DNA of 6,784 bases from an uncultured Acetobacteraceae bacterium (GTDB lineage Bacteria; Pseudomonadota; Alphaproteobacteria; Acetobacterales; Acetobacteraceae), in contig CAIMEK010000930.1 of NCBI GenBank assembly GCA_903839965.1, forward strand, positions 1-6,784. Direction: 5' to 3'. The position numbers and the translations under genes were made by a program. The notes under the pieces are model-generated. The model saw only the letters and a program-made list of their open reading frames with translations. It was not told the DNA's origin and did not search any database. Positions 5,829 through 6,784 of the stretch are shown here, piece by piece. Numbering within the stretch: position 1 is the stretch's first letter; every line of letters starts with the position of its first letter.

Positions 5829-6784
5829 GTGCAGAAGCGCCGCCGGGTGACGATCAAGGACGTGGCGGAAGTATGCGGCCTGGCCTTGTCCACGGTCTCC
5901 AATGCCCTGACCAACAAGAGCTACGTGACGGAGGAGACGCGCCGCCGGGTGCAGGAGGCTGCCAATCGCCTCGGCTATCGCGTCTCCACCATCGCTCGCG
6001 GGCTCAGGTTGAACAAGAGCCTGGCAATCGGCGTTCTCGTTGCCGACGTGACCAACCTCGCCGTTATCGACAGCCTGCGCGGTATCAACGACGTCACAAC
6101 GAGTGAGAACTTCAGCGTAATCCTGTGCATCACCGATGGGCTCCAGGCCCGCCAGATCATGCTTATGCAGACACTTCGCGACCGCCAGGTGGATGGCATG
6201 GTGCTCATTTCGCAGCACTGCCAACCGCCGGAGATCCGCGCCCTGCTCGCCGACATCCCCTTCGTTCTGATGCACCGCCGCTCAGGCGACTTTCCCGATC
6301 CCTATGTCGGCCAGGACAACCATCAGGCCGTCGAATTAGCGATGCGGCATTTGCTGGATTTCGGCCACCGCCGCATTGCATTCGTGCAGGGACCGCCCGA
6401 ATCAACCACGGCGCAAGAGCGGCTGCATTCATACTGGGAAATGGCCCACCGCCATGAGCTCGAGCGAGACAGGTCTCTCGCGGTCGCCAGCGATTACGGT
6501 AGCGAGGCAGGTCGCTTGGCAGCCGCCACGATCTTCGCCAAACAACCTCGACCGACGGCGATCATCGCCAGCAACGACATGAACGCCATCGGCATCCTGG
6601 AGGTCGCACGGGAGCGGGGCATCCGGGTTCCGGAAGATGTCTCCCTTGTCGGTGCCGACGACATTCCCTTCGCCTCCTTCTCTGGCGTCAACCTCACTAC
6701 TACCAGGCCCCCACGACGCAAGATGGGTGCGCGCGCCGCCGTCATGCTGCTCCGCATGATCGAAGGCGACGACCTGGCCGCGGA
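5829..6784 (+). CDS. LacI/GalR-family transcriptional regulator (C-terminus beyond window)
   Basis: DNA-binding repressor with a periplasmic-binding-protein-like effector domain. 318 residues are visible; typical members are about 330-345, so only a short C-terminal piece is missing. The N-terminal helix-turn-helix spans about 7-31 (VTIKDVAEVCGLALSTVSNA), followed by the third helix (VTEETRRRVQEAANRLGY, 33-50) and a hinge helix (about 53-61) with the intercalating leucine at about L59. Effector-domain landmarks include LAIGVLVADVTN (65-76), a D-N pair near 162-163, HRRIAFVQG, ASNDMNAIG, and VPEDVSLVGADDIPFASF. Base-reading positions equivalent to LacI Y17, Q18 and R22 are L20, S21 and N25. 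It is transcribed away from the importer across a 249-bp control region, the classic arrangement for a local repressor induced by the transported sugar or its metabolite. The effector cannot be read from sequence. Confidence 0.94.
   Translation, partial: MQKRRRVTIKDVAEVCGLALSTVSNALTNKSYVTEETRRRVQEAANRLGYRVSTIARGLRLNKSLAIGVLVADVTNLAVIDSLRGINDVTTSENFSVILCITDGLQARQIMLMQTLRDRQVDGMVLISQHCQPPEIRALLADIPFVLMHRRSGDFPDPYVGQDNHQAVELAMRHLLDFGHRRIAFVQGPPESTTAQERLHSYWEMAHRHELERDRSLAVASDYGSEAGRLAAATIFAKQPRPTAIIASNDMNAIGILEVARERGIRVPEDVSLVGADDIPFASFSGVNLTTTRPPRRKMGARAAVMLLRMIEGDDLAA

Noticed and set aside
5637..6275. A 212-codon minus-strand open frame crossing the control region.
   Set aside because: It is antisense to the LacI-family gene and runs through the intergenic repeats, so it is an open frame by composition only.

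Overview
The window carries most of a sugar-uptake operon and its divergent LacI-family regulator, from a GC-rich, Gram-negative proteobacterium. The high GC, strong G/C bias at third codon positions, rhizobial-style transporter clustering and gene content suggest an alphaproteobacterium (inference; no phylogenetic marker is present). Coding density is high and I see no RNA gene, insertion sequence, CRISPR array or phage feature.

Layout. On the minus strand, reading right to left from about 5580, are five co-directional genes: a GtsA-like periplasmic glucose/mannose-type binding protein (4344-5579), a GtsB/MalF-like permease (3366-4334), a GtsC/MalG-like permease (2519-3364), a MalK/UgpC-like ATPase (1367-2473), and a two-domain FbpB-class permease that runs off the left edge (1-1278, C-terminus missing). 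On the plus strand, a LacI/GalR-family regulator starts at 5829 with GTG and runs off the right edge, lacking only a short C-terminal piece. The divergent control region (5580-5828) is rich in repeats: a 10-10-10 A/T-tract dyad, a CG-centred LacI-type half-palindrome, a perfect 11-bp direct repeat, and alternating CTCCC/GGGAG segments leading to the lacI ribosome binding site.

How it works together. The first four genes form a complete CUT1 sugar importer: a binding protein, two different permeases each with an EAA loop, and one MalK-type ATPase with a C-terminal TOBE-like extension. The divergent LacI-family protein most likely represses the operon and responds to the imported sugar or a metabolite of it. 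The fifth gene belongs to a different permease class (iron, phosphonate or hexose-phosphate type), so the locus appears to join two import systems under one control region. This is the most unusual aspect of the window, but its partner genes lie beyond the left edge and the sequence here does not reveal the second substrate.
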